Origin: Bacteroidales bacterium UBA3143
Lineage (GTDB): Bacteria; Bacteroidota; Bacteroidia; Bacteroidales; Dysgonomonadaceae
Length of the DNA stretch: 64,000 bases
Direction: 5' to 3'
Assembly: GCA_002364735.1 (NCBI GenBank)
Contig: DEZB01000028.1
Location: 37,509-101,508 of the forward strand
The notes beneath the pieces were generated by a model. The model was not told where the DNA came from, made no database searches, and saw nothing but the letters and a program-made list of their open reading frames with translations. Shown piece by piece: positions 45,168 through 53,367 of the stretch. The translations under genes were made by a program, and so were the position numbers. Positions within the stretch are counted from its first letter, which is position 1; every line of letters starts with the position of its first letter.

Positions 45168-46420
45168 TAGCTTCTGAATGTTCTTAAAAGTTCTGCCACA
45201 GATTTTTTTGATTGTTGACTTTGCTTTTTTCGGTTTGAATATCTTTTATGTTCAGGACCAATGTAATTGGTTACACTTCCTGTATAAATATTTGAAGTGA
45301 TTAAAGTTTGTTCTGAGGTATCGCCAATTTCCAAAACTTGCATTGCTAATGCACCAATATCTTTCTTTAGAAGTTTCATATGATACCTTGTAGTATTTGG
45401 TTCTCTTCGAATTTGAATTACTCTTTTAAGTTCCAATAATTTATAATCTTCGCCAATCGCTGTTGCCGGTCCTACTTCGTAGCCATTTACAAGTTTACTT
45501 AGAAGTGCTTTAAGCATAGTTATTTTTCCTCGATCTTGTGAACTAAAGGTCATACCGTAATAAAGTGATGAGACAAACGCTTTAGCCAAATCAAGAGCAT
45601 CTTCTTCAAAAGGATTACCATATTTAGAGAATGCTGATGGTTTAGTAATAAATGTTCTTGTTTCCATTAAATTGCTTACTTCATTAAAATCATACATTCC
45701 TATTGCCTGGAGTTTTGAAATAAGTGTGTCTCCTAAAATTGATTTACCTTTTTCAAGTGTTACACAACCTTGAAATGTCAATATTTGGTCTAGTTCATTT
45801 ATCTTTCTTGTATCTTCGGGTTCCAAAGAAGATAAAACTGCATTTGTTTTTTCTACTCCTTCTCTACGGAACAGATTGCCATTAAAATAAAATTTACTGC
45901 TATCATCAAGTTTTTCATAATCAATAAAGCCAATATCTTCAGCTTGCATAAAAAGGTCTCCCGTTTCAGTTGATGACAACTTGTAGGTGTCTGAAATATA
46001 TTCTGTAAGAATCTTTTCTCCTTTTGGTAAATCTGAAATGTTGTCAGATAGTCCAATTGCGGCTTTTTGGTAATTAGATGGACTGCCACTTTCAAAAATA
46101 TCTGCGGTGTGTGTCAATACAGTTGAAGTAGTAATTCCCAAAACAGAAATAGAACCATTTTTGGAAGTTTCAATTAGTCTAGCTTCTTCAAGTTTTGCTT
46201 TGATTGTATCAATTTCTGTTTTTTTGACATTTGACACCTTGGCAATAGCATTTACTATATCAGCATTGAGGTCGCTTTGTTCATCTGACGCAGCTAAATT
46301 AGATAGAAAAACGCCACACTTTCCTGCAAGCTCTATGTCTTCAAATTCATATGTGTCTTTAATGTCATTGAGCTTTTTTGTGTGGTTTATCAGCCAGGCT
46401 CCTTCTGTTCTTTTTTCCAT
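45167..46420 (-). CDS. Unknown partner protein of the putative nuclease
   Basis: 417 residues; no family recognised. It is soluble and mainly helical, with winged-helix-like segments: DIVNAIAKVSNVKKTEIDTI followed by KAKLEEARLIETSKNGSISV, and again around STETGDLFMQAEDIGFIDYE. The C-terminus is basic and Gln/Lys rich (KRYSNRKKQSQQSKKSVAELL), suggesting nucleic-acid contact. Reading of helix-turn-helix units is inference; it may be the sensing or DNA-binding half of the nuclease pair. It begins 58 bp after the DUF3732 ATPase gene, so it could belong to the same transcript as the ABC-three-component system. Confidence 0.5.
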   Translation of the reverse strand: MEKRTEGAWLINHTKKLNDIKDTYEFEDIELAGKCGVFLSNLAASDEQSDLNADIVNAIAKVSNVKKTEIDTIKAKLEEARLIETSKNGSISVLGITTSTVLTHTADIFESGSPSNYQKAAIGLSDNISDLPKGEKILTEYISDTYKLSSTETGDLFMQAEDIGFIDYEKLDDSSKFYFNGNLFRREGVEKTNAVLSSLEPEDTRKINELDQILTFQGCVTLEKGKSILGDTLISKLQAIGMYDFNEVSNLMETRTFITKPSAFSKYGNPFEEDALDLAKAFVSSLYYGMTFSSQDRGKITMLKALLSKLVNGYEVGPATAIGEDYKLLELKRVIQIRREPNTTRYHMKLLKKDIGALAMQVLEIGDTSEQTLITSNIYTGSVTNYIGPEHKRYSNRKKQSQQSKKSVAELLRTFRS

Positions 46421-46478
46421 GTTTTTGTTTTAATGCATTTTCTTTTAAACTTTCTGCTAACGATCTTATGGCTTGTTC

Positions 46479-48326
46479 TTATTCAATATATGTTTTTGGG
46501 ATTAATGCATTACCATCAAAGAATTCTTCAACAATATGAATGTTTTTTAAATTAGTTACAGTTTCAATAGGAATATGCTCTAAAACAATCATTTGAAAAT
46601 TTCCATTATTGCTTTTTCTTGTTTCTATAAATCTGTCAAGCAACTCAAATGCTTTTTTTATTTTGTAGTCATCGCTCTCGGGGTCATCCGTTTTTCTCTG
46701 TCCGTTCGTACCGTAATAAGGTCTACTGGGCTGGTCTAAGATTAGGAAAGGAGCAACATATGGTGACTGATTTTGAAATATGACTTCATGCATTGCAAGC
46801 GAGAAAAACAAGTGAAGAAACATATGATTAGAACTGCTGCCAACATTTTCTATGTAAGAGGTCTTCGGCTTCCGCAAAAGCAATGTTTTGTTTTTATAGT
46901 CAAAGACAGGTTGGTAGGTTGAATAATTTGCTAGAGCTTTATCGGATTCTTTTATGTATTCACTTATAATTTCTTCAGTCAACTTTATTGTTAACTCTCT
47001 TTTTTCCTCAGTATTTACAATAATTAAATGCTCTATTTCGGCTTGTATGGCTCCAATTTCTTCATCATATGATGTTAAAACAGAGGAAGAATCTGTTGAA
47101 AATATTTCGAGTTTTGATTTCACTTGACCTAAAAAGAAATATTTTTCTCTTTCACTTTGAAAACTCTTATTTTCTTTAGGAAGTAGGTTTAATTTTGTTT
47201 TTATTATTTCTAGTTCTTTTTCTAAATCCTTGACGTTATCATTAACCTGTCTGTCTATTGGAGTATTTTTGCTATATGACTTGCGGATTTTAGTTAAATC
47301 TTTAGTGTAGGAATATACAAGCTGCTCAAAGATTGAGGTTTTTATGATTTCTGAATCTTTTTCTCTTAGAAACTCAATTGGTTTAAGACTATCAACAAGT
47401 ATCTTAGTAGAATTTTTATACTTATTGTACTCTGAATAGAACTGTTTTAGATTTCGTATTTTTCTTTGTAGAGAATAAAATGATGATTCTAATTTTTCTT
47501 TTTCCGAATTTGAAGTTGGTTCAGTTTCAAATCCCTGAATTGCTTTGCTTAGTTCATCGATTACTTCATCAACTTTAACATCATCCCTGACCACGTTATA
47601 CTCCTTGGCTTTTTGTAAAATTTCAACGCGCTCTTGACTAAAGTCTGAAGCTTTTGATGATATAGCTTTATTCTTCCTGATAAGTTTGGCTAATTGATTC
47701 TCTAATTCAGCTTTTTTTTCGCTTTTCAAAATATTCTCAACTGTTTCTATACCCAACGCTAGATCGAATATTCGAGGAAGTGCCTCTTTATATCTGATAT
47801 CATTTTGTTTATCAAAAAATACACCTTCATCATTTTCAATAATATTTCCTGATATAGTATTAAACATTAAAAAGTACCGTAGTGAAATCTTAGTACCCGC
47901 CTTAATGTAATTACTCCCATAGCTTGTTGGGAATTTTGCATCTCTATCTATTTTGAACTCTGTTTCTAAAATAGATTTTACGGCATTTTCCGAATTGTTT
48001 GAGATCACAATTAAAGGTATTTCACCCAAGGAAGAAAAATAGTATTTACCAGATACTTTTCCTTCTGACAGAGATTCCCTAGCTATTGTATAGTTTTTAT
48101 CATTCACCGAAATATTTATTCCATACCACAAAACATTCTCGTTTATGATACTTTCTGAAATCCGAGATTTGCTTGAGAATAAACAATAATCAACAATTTC
48201 AAGAATAGCACTTTTGCCTGTATGACTTCCACCTGTGATTAAATTAACTTTGTTTGGCTTGAATTCAATCTTTCTGATTTTTCCGTTATTAAGCCACAGG
48301 ATAATTTTATTTATATTGAAATTCAT
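46479..48326 (-). CDS. DUF3732 SMC/RecN-like ATPase of an ABC-three-component system
   Basis: 615 residues. Walker A GGSHTGKS lies at residues 32-39 in the context KVNLITGGSHTGKSAILEIV. A long coiled coil fills about residues 195-460 (KAELENQLAKLIRKNKAISS and on). The Walker B-like PFLILDQPSRPYYG lies near residue 530, with a following H-loop-like IVLEHIP. This layout and the N-terminal motif are those of DUF3732 proteins, the ABC ATPase of ABC-3C conflict systems described by Aravind and colleagues. It overlaps the middle-component gene by 4 bases (ATGA). It would sense or load on nucleic acid and control the nuclease effector. Confidence 0.85.
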   Translation of the reverse strand: MNFNINKIILWLNNGKIRKIEFKPNKVNLITGGSHTGKSAILEIVDYCLFSSKSRISESIINENVLWYGINISVNDKNYTIARESLSEGKVSGKYYFSSLGEIPLIVISNNSENAVKSILETEFKIDRDAKFPTSYGSNYIKAGTKISLRYFLMFNTISGNIIENDEGVFFDKQNDIRYKEALPRIFDLALGIETVENILKSEKKAELENQLAKLIRKNKAISSKASDFSQERVEILQKAKEYNVVRDDVKVDEVIDELSKAIQGFETEPTSNSEKEKLESSFYSLQRKIRNLKQFYSEYNKYKNSTKILVDSLKPIEFLREKDSEIIKTSIFEQLVYSYTKDLTKIRKSYSKNTPIDRQVNDNVKDLEKELEIIKTKLNLLPKENKSFQSEREKYFFLGQVKSKLEIFSTDSSSVLTSYDEEIGAIQAEIEHLIIVNTEEKRELTIKLTEEIISEYIKESDKALANYSTYQPVFDYKNKTLLLRKPKTSYIENVGSSSNHMFLHLFFSLAMHEVIFQNQSPYVAPFLILDQPSRPYYGTNGQRKTDDPESDDYKIKKAFELLDRFIETRKSNNGNFQMIVLEHIPIETVTNLKNIHIVEEFFDGNALIPKTYIE

Positions 48327-48763
48327 AATTGAACTCTTAAATTTAAGTATAGTTTTTCATCATTATCTAAAAGTAATGCTGAGACATTATTAGCAGATTG
48401 AAATATTTTTTTAGCTCTAGTACCCATTTTAACGTTATATTCAAATGGTTTTATCTTTAAAAGCATGTCTCCTTTGAGTTGAGCATAACCCATTTCGGTT
48501 AAGTATTGGATCGATGAAAATGACAGACATAATGTATCATAATATCTAGCGTTGAAATTTGAAAAATAACTAGTCCTCTCCGCAATTAGTTTTTCAATAC
48601 TAGTTGCCTGAGTGGTCGCTCTAGCCAAATAATTTAGACATTCAGTATGTGTGATGAATGGCAATATTAAAGTCGTTTTAGATAGTGACAACTCATTATT
48701 TATGCTTAATACAAAGCCAATAGCTAGGGCTCCTATACCAATATTATTATAGTCTACTTTCAT
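48323..48763 (-). CDS. ABC-three-component system middle component
   Basis: 146 residues. A small helical protein with YNNIGIGALAIGFVLSINNE, LSKTTLILPFITHTECLNYLARA and FNARYYDTLCLSFSSIQYL, which fits the 'middle component' family always encoded between the effector and the DUF3732 ATPase. ATGA overlaps at both ends couple it to its neighbours. It is expected to link the two larger subunits. No catalytic residues are expected or seen. Confidence 0.78.
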   Translation of the reverse strand: MKVDYNNIGIGALAIGFVLSINNELSLSKTTLILPFITHTECLNYLARATTQATSIEKLIAERTSYFSNFNARYYDTLCLSFSSIQYLTEMGYAQLKGDMLLKIKPFEYNVKMGTRAKKIFQSANNVSALLLDNDEKLYLNLRVQL

Positions 48764-49977
48764 TTATTATGCTTTTTCCAATCTTTCCGCCAACCTATTA
48801 TTGGCTCGTCCGAAAGCGAATAAAACTTCCCATTGCACATATCAACATCAAGTTCTTGCCCACTTAGTTTAAAGGGGTATTTTAACATACAACGCAGAAC
48901 CTCAATGCCTTTATTATTATATTCTTCTTCTGAAAAAGTTCCCATATGCTGTAAACGAAATTCAGTATCCCATAAATTATAAGCGTTTTCTTTGAAACGC
49001 TTTATCTCTATATCCGTGATTTCACCTTTACGTTTCCATTCCTCAAGATTATTTAATAATTTAAGCTTGAATAGAGTTAATCGACTTATTTGATCAAAAT
49101 CATCACTTTCTACAAACCCAATTTCTAGCAGTTGTTTGATGAAAATCTGATCTTCCAATTTATCTGGAAGTACTCCTTTGTATTCTTGAACAATTAAAGT
49201 GTCATTTCTGAAAATGTCAAAATATCGTCTATATTTTTTATAAAATTCATCAAATGAAATTTCAATTTTGATTTTATTCTTGATTTGAAGAAAATTTTCG
49301 GAGCGTAAAGTCGAATCTATCATTTTAAATGCTTGCTCAATTTTATTCTGAGGAATCATTTTAGACTTAACAGCCACTTTGCACTTTGTAATGATATCAT
49401 CATCGTCCAAGTGAAAAAACGTATTTAATAAAAATTGTAGTAAAACCTCTTTGTCCAAATTTAAAACATCTTTAATATAACCTTTTAAATCTTCGTTGGT
49501 AGTTTTTTTAGCTAAGGTGATGAAATAAGACCGTACATCGCTTTCATTTTTCGTTCCACTTTGAAGTTCACTAATTATACCGACAACTTTATTTGAGTTA
49601 TTTGACGATTTGTTGCTTGCCAAAACAAAACTTGTCTTTTCAATAAAGCTAAGTTGAACTAGTTTTGTGCCTCTTGAATCATTTTTATCGCTAATGATCT
49701 GCGACCAGTTTGAGAATGTTTTCCACATGTCTAAATCTGAGGTAGTCAGATTTGCAATAGAGCCATCTGTATTTTTCTTTATAGTATGCTTTAACTGATA
49801 AAGTACTTGATGATTGTTGTTCAAATCAGTATGTATATCGTCTTTAACTTCCAATCCAACAGATTCATGTGGTTGCAACAAAAGGACTTTCCACAAGAAA
49901 AAATAATATTGGTAATCAAAACCAATCGATTTTGATTCTGCAGCAGTTTTTTCGGTATGTGTTTTATTATTACTCAT
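48760..49977 (-). CDS. ABC-three-component effector with Cap4/DUF4297-like nuclease domain
   Basis: About 405 residues from the start MSNNKTHTEK. A start 24 codons upstream is possible but adds a segment that runs into the promoter region. The N-terminal domain has SIGFDYQYYFFLWKVLLL, VGLEVKDDIHT and VLYQLKHTIK, the Glu/Asp...Gln-x-Lys arrangement of DUF4297-type nucleases related to Cap4. The C-terminal half (FYKKYRRYFDIFRNDTLIVQ; LWDTEFRLQHMGTFSEEEYN; FKLSGQELDVDMCNGKFYSL) resembles the conserved ABC-3C C-terminal domain that recruits the middle component. It is the first gene of the three-gene operon. Confidence 0.8.
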   Translation of the reverse strand: MSNNKTHTEKTAAESKSIGFDYQYYFFLWKVLLLQPHESVGLEVKDDIHTDLNNNHQVLYQLKHTIKKNTDGSIANLTTSDLDMWKTFSNWSQIISDKNDSRGTKLVQLSFIEKTSFVLASNKSSNNSNKVVGIISELQSGTKNESDVRSYFITLAKKTTNEDLKGYIKDVLNLDKEVLLQFLLNTFFHLDDDDIITKCKVAVKSKMIPQNKIEQAFKMIDSTLRSENFLQIKNKIKIEISFDEFYKKYRRYFDIFRNDTLIVQEYKGVLPDKLEDQIFIKQLLEIGFVESDDFDQISRLTLFKLKLLNNLEEWKRKGEITDIEIKRFKENAYNLWDTEFRLQHMGTFSEEEYNNKGIEVLRCMLKYPFKLSGQELDVDMCNGKFYSLSDEPIIGWRKDWKKHNK

Positions 49978-50128
49978 AATGCTTATTTGTTGATAATCAG
50001 TGTTTAATGAATAAGCCCTAACGTTTACTATACGTAACTTATTTCTCAATTCATCTTTTTATACAACTTGAAATCGGAGGTTATATTAAATAAATTGTTA
50101 TTTATTTAAATTATTACCAAAAGTAAGC

Positions 50129-50327
50129 AATAAAACCCATTAAATGAAGTAAATATATCAAAGAGTTTAAATTGAGTTGCTTTATCAATACTCTATTGAA
50201 TGATATATCATATAAAATAATACACATTCAACTTAAAAGGTGTGTTTTTAATGATTTTAAAATTTAGATATTGATTTAAACATCAGCTTTATTTTAAATC
50301 AAATAATCTATTACCCTGAGGTGCAAG
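50129..50327 (+). repeat. ~200 bp direct repeat, left copy
   Basis: Aligns in the same orientation with 55136-55332 at about 80 % by eye. Shared blocks are CTTTATCAAT...CTCTATTGAA, ATACACATTCAACT, AATGATTTT, CAGATATTGATT and TCAAATAATATATTA. It lies upstream of the ABC-3C effector; the partner lies immediately downstream of hsdR. No gene within. Confidence 0.75.
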
Positions 50328-50369
50328 GTGCAAGTGTCTATATATAGACCTTGCACCTTGCACCTCAGG
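50315..50369. repeat. Perfect 20-bp stem with palindromic loop
   Basis: The arms CCTGAGGTGCAAGG... and their exact complement (20 bp each) enclose a loop that itself contains the palindrome GTCTATATATAGAC. No T-run follows on either side, so a simple terminator is unlikely. The left arm starts at the end of the 200-bp direct repeat, and at the other copy only GAGGTGTAA is present, so the hairpin was gained or lost at that junction. Confidence 0.8.
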
Positions 50370-50548
50370 TATGTAATTGATTTACAGTATATTTGTATAT
50401 ACAAAAAAAAGTATTATATTTGAACCTGAGTTACATGCAGACATAAGGTAGACAATACATACAAAATTGCATTAGCTTTAAGATTTCCCAATTCGTACAC
50501 CAGGGTATATGCATAATGGTAAACGATTATATTTGAACAGTTTATAGA

Positions 50549-50575
50549 GTAGGGTTCAAGTCCCTCCAGCTCCAC
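50549..50575 (+). ncRNA. ssrA: 3' fragment of the tmRNA (ssrA) gene, probable attachment-site scar
   Basis: AGGGTTCAAGTCCC is a T-arm and CTCCAGCTCCAC is the acceptor end seen in tmRNAs. The upstream part of the gene, including the tag-peptide frame, is absent, and the first T-stem pair is mismatched. A 3' remnant of this kind is what remains when an island integrates at ssrA. An intrinsic terminator follows 35 bp later, as after a real RNA gene. Confidence 0.65.
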
Positions 50576-50609
50576 AATAAACGCTGATAATCAGTGTTTT
50601 ATAAGTACT

Positions 50610-50650
50610 ACACCCAATTTTACACTCAAAAGTGTGAGGTTGGGTGTTTT
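50610..50650 (+). terminator. Intrinsic terminator after the tmRNA fragment
   Basis: ACACCCAA and TTGGGTGT pair around an inner ACACT/AGTGT stem and are followed by TTTT. It probably came with the ssrA 3' end. Confidence 0.7.
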
Positions 50651-50685
50651 CCATTATATGGAAATTGAATCATTATTACGGTCTG

Positions 50686-51792
50686 TTACTCAAAATTCAA
50701 ATCATAAGAGGTAGACCGACCTGCTCCTTTTCTCACAAAAATATTTATATCTACCAGCTCTTGCAAATCGCGTGTTGCAGTCGATTTTGTGGTTTTATTT
50801 ATAGATATATACTTCTTAGCTGTCATACCACCTTCAAAACCTGATACACCTTGATTGAACATTTTATTTATTGCTTTTCTTTGTCGTTCATTTAAGGCTG
50901 CATTGTATCGGTCATAAAACTCTGTTTTCTTCCGCACAAATTGCACAACCTCTACCGTTTCTTTTAAGGCTTGTATCAATATATCAATAAAATACACCAA
51001 CCAATCTGTCACTTCTAAATTGCGTTGCACTTTTTTTATTTCATCATAATACGAACTTTTATTTTTTTCAATCGATGAAGATAGACTAATAAATAGATGA
51101 CTCTGCAATTTTTCTGCTAATACCTTCTCGCTAATAGCACGACCAATTCTACCATTGCCATCTTCAAATGGGTGTAGCGTTTCAAAATAAAGATGCACCA
51201 AACCCGATAAGATAATTGCTTCACCTATTGCACCTAAAGTTGATTCCTCAAAACTTCTATACCACTGGAAAAACTGCTCCAACAATAGCGGTAAGTCTTT
51301 AGAGGGTGGGGCTTCATAATGTACTTTAATATCACCATATCTTCCCGATACTACCTTCATAGGCTCAGAACTGCTTCGCAATGCTCCACTACTGACATTG
51401 TTCTGATGATTCATTAAAGTTTTATGCCAATTCAAAATCATTTCAAGCGTTAGAGGCTCATTGTAATTTTTTCTCACTTCAATCATCAATTGAGCTATCG
51501 CATCTGCTTTTTTATTTTTGCTAGGTAATACATAGTTTAATAAGCCTAGATTCATCATTAAAGAAGACATCACATCTTCACGACTAAAATACTCTCCTTC
51601 AATTTCAGAAGTCTTAATTGCTTCTGAGAGCATCACTTGTGCCGAAACTTCTTCTTGCAGTGCATCACTAAAGCCCTTTGTTATCCCTCTCACTTCTCCT
51701 ATCAATACCACACTCTCCTCCACTAAAGCTAATAGTTTAGTAGCGTTGTATTTAAATTTAGGAAAGTCTGCCAATTGCCAAATATATTTCAT
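50686..51792 (-). CDS. Fic-family protein with DUF4172-type N-terminus and C-terminal HTH
   Basis: 368 residues. The complete Fic motif HPFEDGNGRIGR lies near residue 205, so AMP-transfer (or related nucleotidyl transfer) activity is likely. The N-terminal TSEIEGE near residue 62 matches the autoinhibitory [ST]xxxE[GN] motif of class II Fic proteins. The opening MKYIWQLADFPKFKYNATKL is DUF4172-like. The C-terminus has a winged helix (GGMTAKKYISINKTTKSTATRD, then LQELVDINIFVRKGAGRSTSY). It stands alone on the minus strand. Palindromic GAGCCGATTA sites upstream suggest autoregulation through the HTH. Confidence 0.9.
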   Translation of the reverse strand: MKYIWQLADFPKFKYNATKLLALVEESVVLIGEVRGITKGFSDALQEEVSAQVMLSEAIKTSEIEGEYFSREDVMSSLMMNLGLLNYVLPSKNKKADAIAQLMIEVRKNYNEPLTLEMILNWHKTLMNHQNNVSSGALRSSSEPMKVVSGRYGDIKVHYEAPPSKDLPLLLEQFFQWYRSFEESTLGAIGEAIILSGLVHLYFETLHPFEDGNGRIGRAISEKVLAEKLQSHLFISLSSSIEKNKSSYYDEIKKVQRNLEVTDWLVYFIDILIQALKETVEVVQFVRKKTEFYDRYNAALNERQRKAINKMFNQGVSGFEGGMTAKKYISINKTTKSTATRDLQELVDINIFVRKGAGRSTSYDLNFE

Positions 51793-51868
51793 GAGCCGAT
51801 TAGTTTAGTTATTCGACTCAAATATACATAAAATAATGAGCCGATTAAAATAATTAATCGGCTCATTA
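51793..51868. promoter_or_regulatory. Candidate Fic autoregulatory operators (GAGCCGATTA sites)
   Basis: TAATGAGCCGATTAA and its exact complement form a 15-bp inverted repeat with a 5-base loop at 51834-51868. A third half-site, GAGCCGATTA, lies directly at the start codon (51793-51802), about 45 bp away. The arrangement looks like an operator set for the Fic protein's own C-terminal HTH; no T-run argues against a terminator. Confidence 0.5.
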
Positions 51869-52455
51869 CTTTTCGTACTCTATAATTTTTGAAGTGCTGA
51901 ATTTGTAGTTTTATTCTATTAAATCAAACTCTTTAATCTATGACACCATTGGAATAACTTCAACGTTTTATACGATTCTAAACTGTGTTTTATTAATGCT
52001 AGAACCAGCACATATAAAGAATATTGGAGGAACCAACACGTATGCTGTATATCAAACAGTTGCATCTTGGTGTATCAATAAATGTATCAGATAAAAAGAT
52101 TTATGTTAAATAACTATATTGCAAAATCTAAAGAATCTCTTCAAAGTAACTAATTATTTTTTTAATCTTTTTGAAGTTGTTTATATTAATTTTATTGAGA
52201 GTTGTCGATGTTCTAGGCCGTTCTATAATTATCGCTAACGTTTATGTATATGAGCTGTGGAGTGTAATAGAACGAAAATGTCCAGATAAAAACTGGCTTT
52301 GGAAAATCCACAGGACTTTCCAAGTAGGCACTCACCAATCCATAGCTTATGCACGGTGTTATCCACTGACTTTATGCTCGTTCGTTATTAAATTCTTCTC
52401 CGTTTATTGTGAATATAGTTGCGTGTTCTTTTCCATTTTCATCATTATAAGTCAT
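51869..52455. other. 590 bp gap between Fic and HNH genes
   Basis: No reliable gene. A plus-strand frame of about 120 codons (52171-52533) runs into the HNH gene and looks like a chance frame. The second half contains the 130-nt imperfect palindrome described separately. Confidence 0.5.
52234..52363. repeat. 130-nt imperfect palindrome with TAAC ends
   Basis: GCTAACGTTTATGTATATGA followed by GCTGTGG pairs imperfectly with CCATAGCTTATGCACGGTGTTA. The central 80 bases contain further short complementary pieces (TGTCCAG / CTGG, TTTGG / CCA). It resembles palindromic intergenic repeats of Bacteroidota and, loosely, integron attC sites. Confidence 0.45.
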
Positions 52456-53205
52456 TCACATTTGAAGTCCTTGAATAATTTCGGGTACTTTAGGTTTTAT
52501 CAATTCGTCAGCCTCAAGATTGGTTCCTTCTAAATAATCTTCAAAACTTGCTCTTAATTCTAAATCTGCAAAAGGTGGTAAATTGTTTATTTTATAAAGT
52601 GAATCAATTGAGCTGAAATTTGTTCCAGCAATTTGCTCTATTCTTATATTAAAAGCGGGAAATCTTGAATTATTGTAAAGTGCAATTTTAAAGTTCCAAA
52701 CCAAATTCCAAATGATTATTGGCTTATTTTTTCCAAGAACAATTACATTTCCGTAAAGCTCTTTATTTTTATAACTATGTCCTTTATTCCACCTTTGGCT
52801 ATTCGACCAGATTAGGTCAGCTTCTATAAAAGGTCTTTCTGTTTTCAATTCGACGCCTAACAATTGTTTGTTCATTTCATTTTCAGAAAACTCTTTCCAA
52901 TCGTTTAGTATTTTAATAGGAAATGCGTCTGGGTCTTTGTCTATTAGTGTTGAACAATTGACACAAAGCCAAATTCCGTTTTCAATATCTTTCCTTTGTT
53001 CTATAGTTAAAGTTCTATTGTATCTAGGGCCTCCAGCGGAAGCAGCGGTTATGTGTGCAGCAACTCCCACTATTTTAGCTTTATCTTTTGCTGAATTAGG
53101 TCCGACTGTAGCTTTTCGACAGTTTGGATTTGAACATAAATACCCAACTCTTTTAGCAAGTATATCTACTGTTTTAGTAGTGAAATTGTCTCTGTTTAAT
53201 GCCAT
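52456..53205 (-). CDS. HNH endonuclease-signature protein
   Basis: 249 residues. The N-terminal 110 residues hold the HNH domain: LCSNPNCRK, GVAAHITAASAGGPRYN and GIWLCVNCSTLIDKD, with two Cys pairs for a structural zinc and the His-Asn-(His) catalytic core in AHI...YN. The C-terminal 130 residues are a separate beta-rich domain starting after ELKTERPFIEADLIW. This N-terminal arrangement is common in defence-associated effectors. No operon partner adjoins it directly: the next gene upstream ends 160 bp away. Confidence 0.8.
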   Translation of the reverse strand: MALNRDNFTTKTVDILAKRVGYLCSNPNCRKATVGPNSAKDKAKIVGVAAHITAASAGGPRYNRTLTIEQRKDIENGIWLCVNCSTLIDKDPDAFPIKILNDWKEFSENEMNKQLLGVELKTERPFIEADLIWSNSQRWNKGHSYKNKELYGNVIVLGKNKPIIIWNLVWNFKIALYNNSRFPAFNIRIEQIAGTNFSSIDSLYKINNLPPFADLELRASFEDYLEGTNLEADELIKPKVPEIIQGLQM

Positions 53206-53367
53206 TGTTTGTTGATTTGTTTAGCTTGTGGGTAACGTTAAGTGTAGAAACAGTAGCCGATTGCATGGCACATTCCTGTCAAATTACAAGAAGGTGGAAG
53301 CGTGATACAACCCTTGAATTTACTACTGCCTCGGTTATTATTTTTATTCATTGTTGGCAGCTAGGCT

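Larger units (their letters stand above)
49978..50685. other. 700 bp non-coding region with repeat, perfect hairpin, tmRNA scar and terminator
   Basis: No protein gene is seen. In order it holds the ABC-3C promoter side, the left copy of a 200-bp direct repeat, a perfect 20-bp hairpin, a 3' fragment of the tmRNA gene and an intrinsic terminator. Each is listed separately. The mixture indicates a recombination boundary. Confidence 0.6.

Noticed and set aside
52171..52533. 120-codon plus-strand frame antiparallel to the HNH gene end
   Set aside because: It crosses the palindrome and the 3' end of a clear gene on the other strand; no family features.
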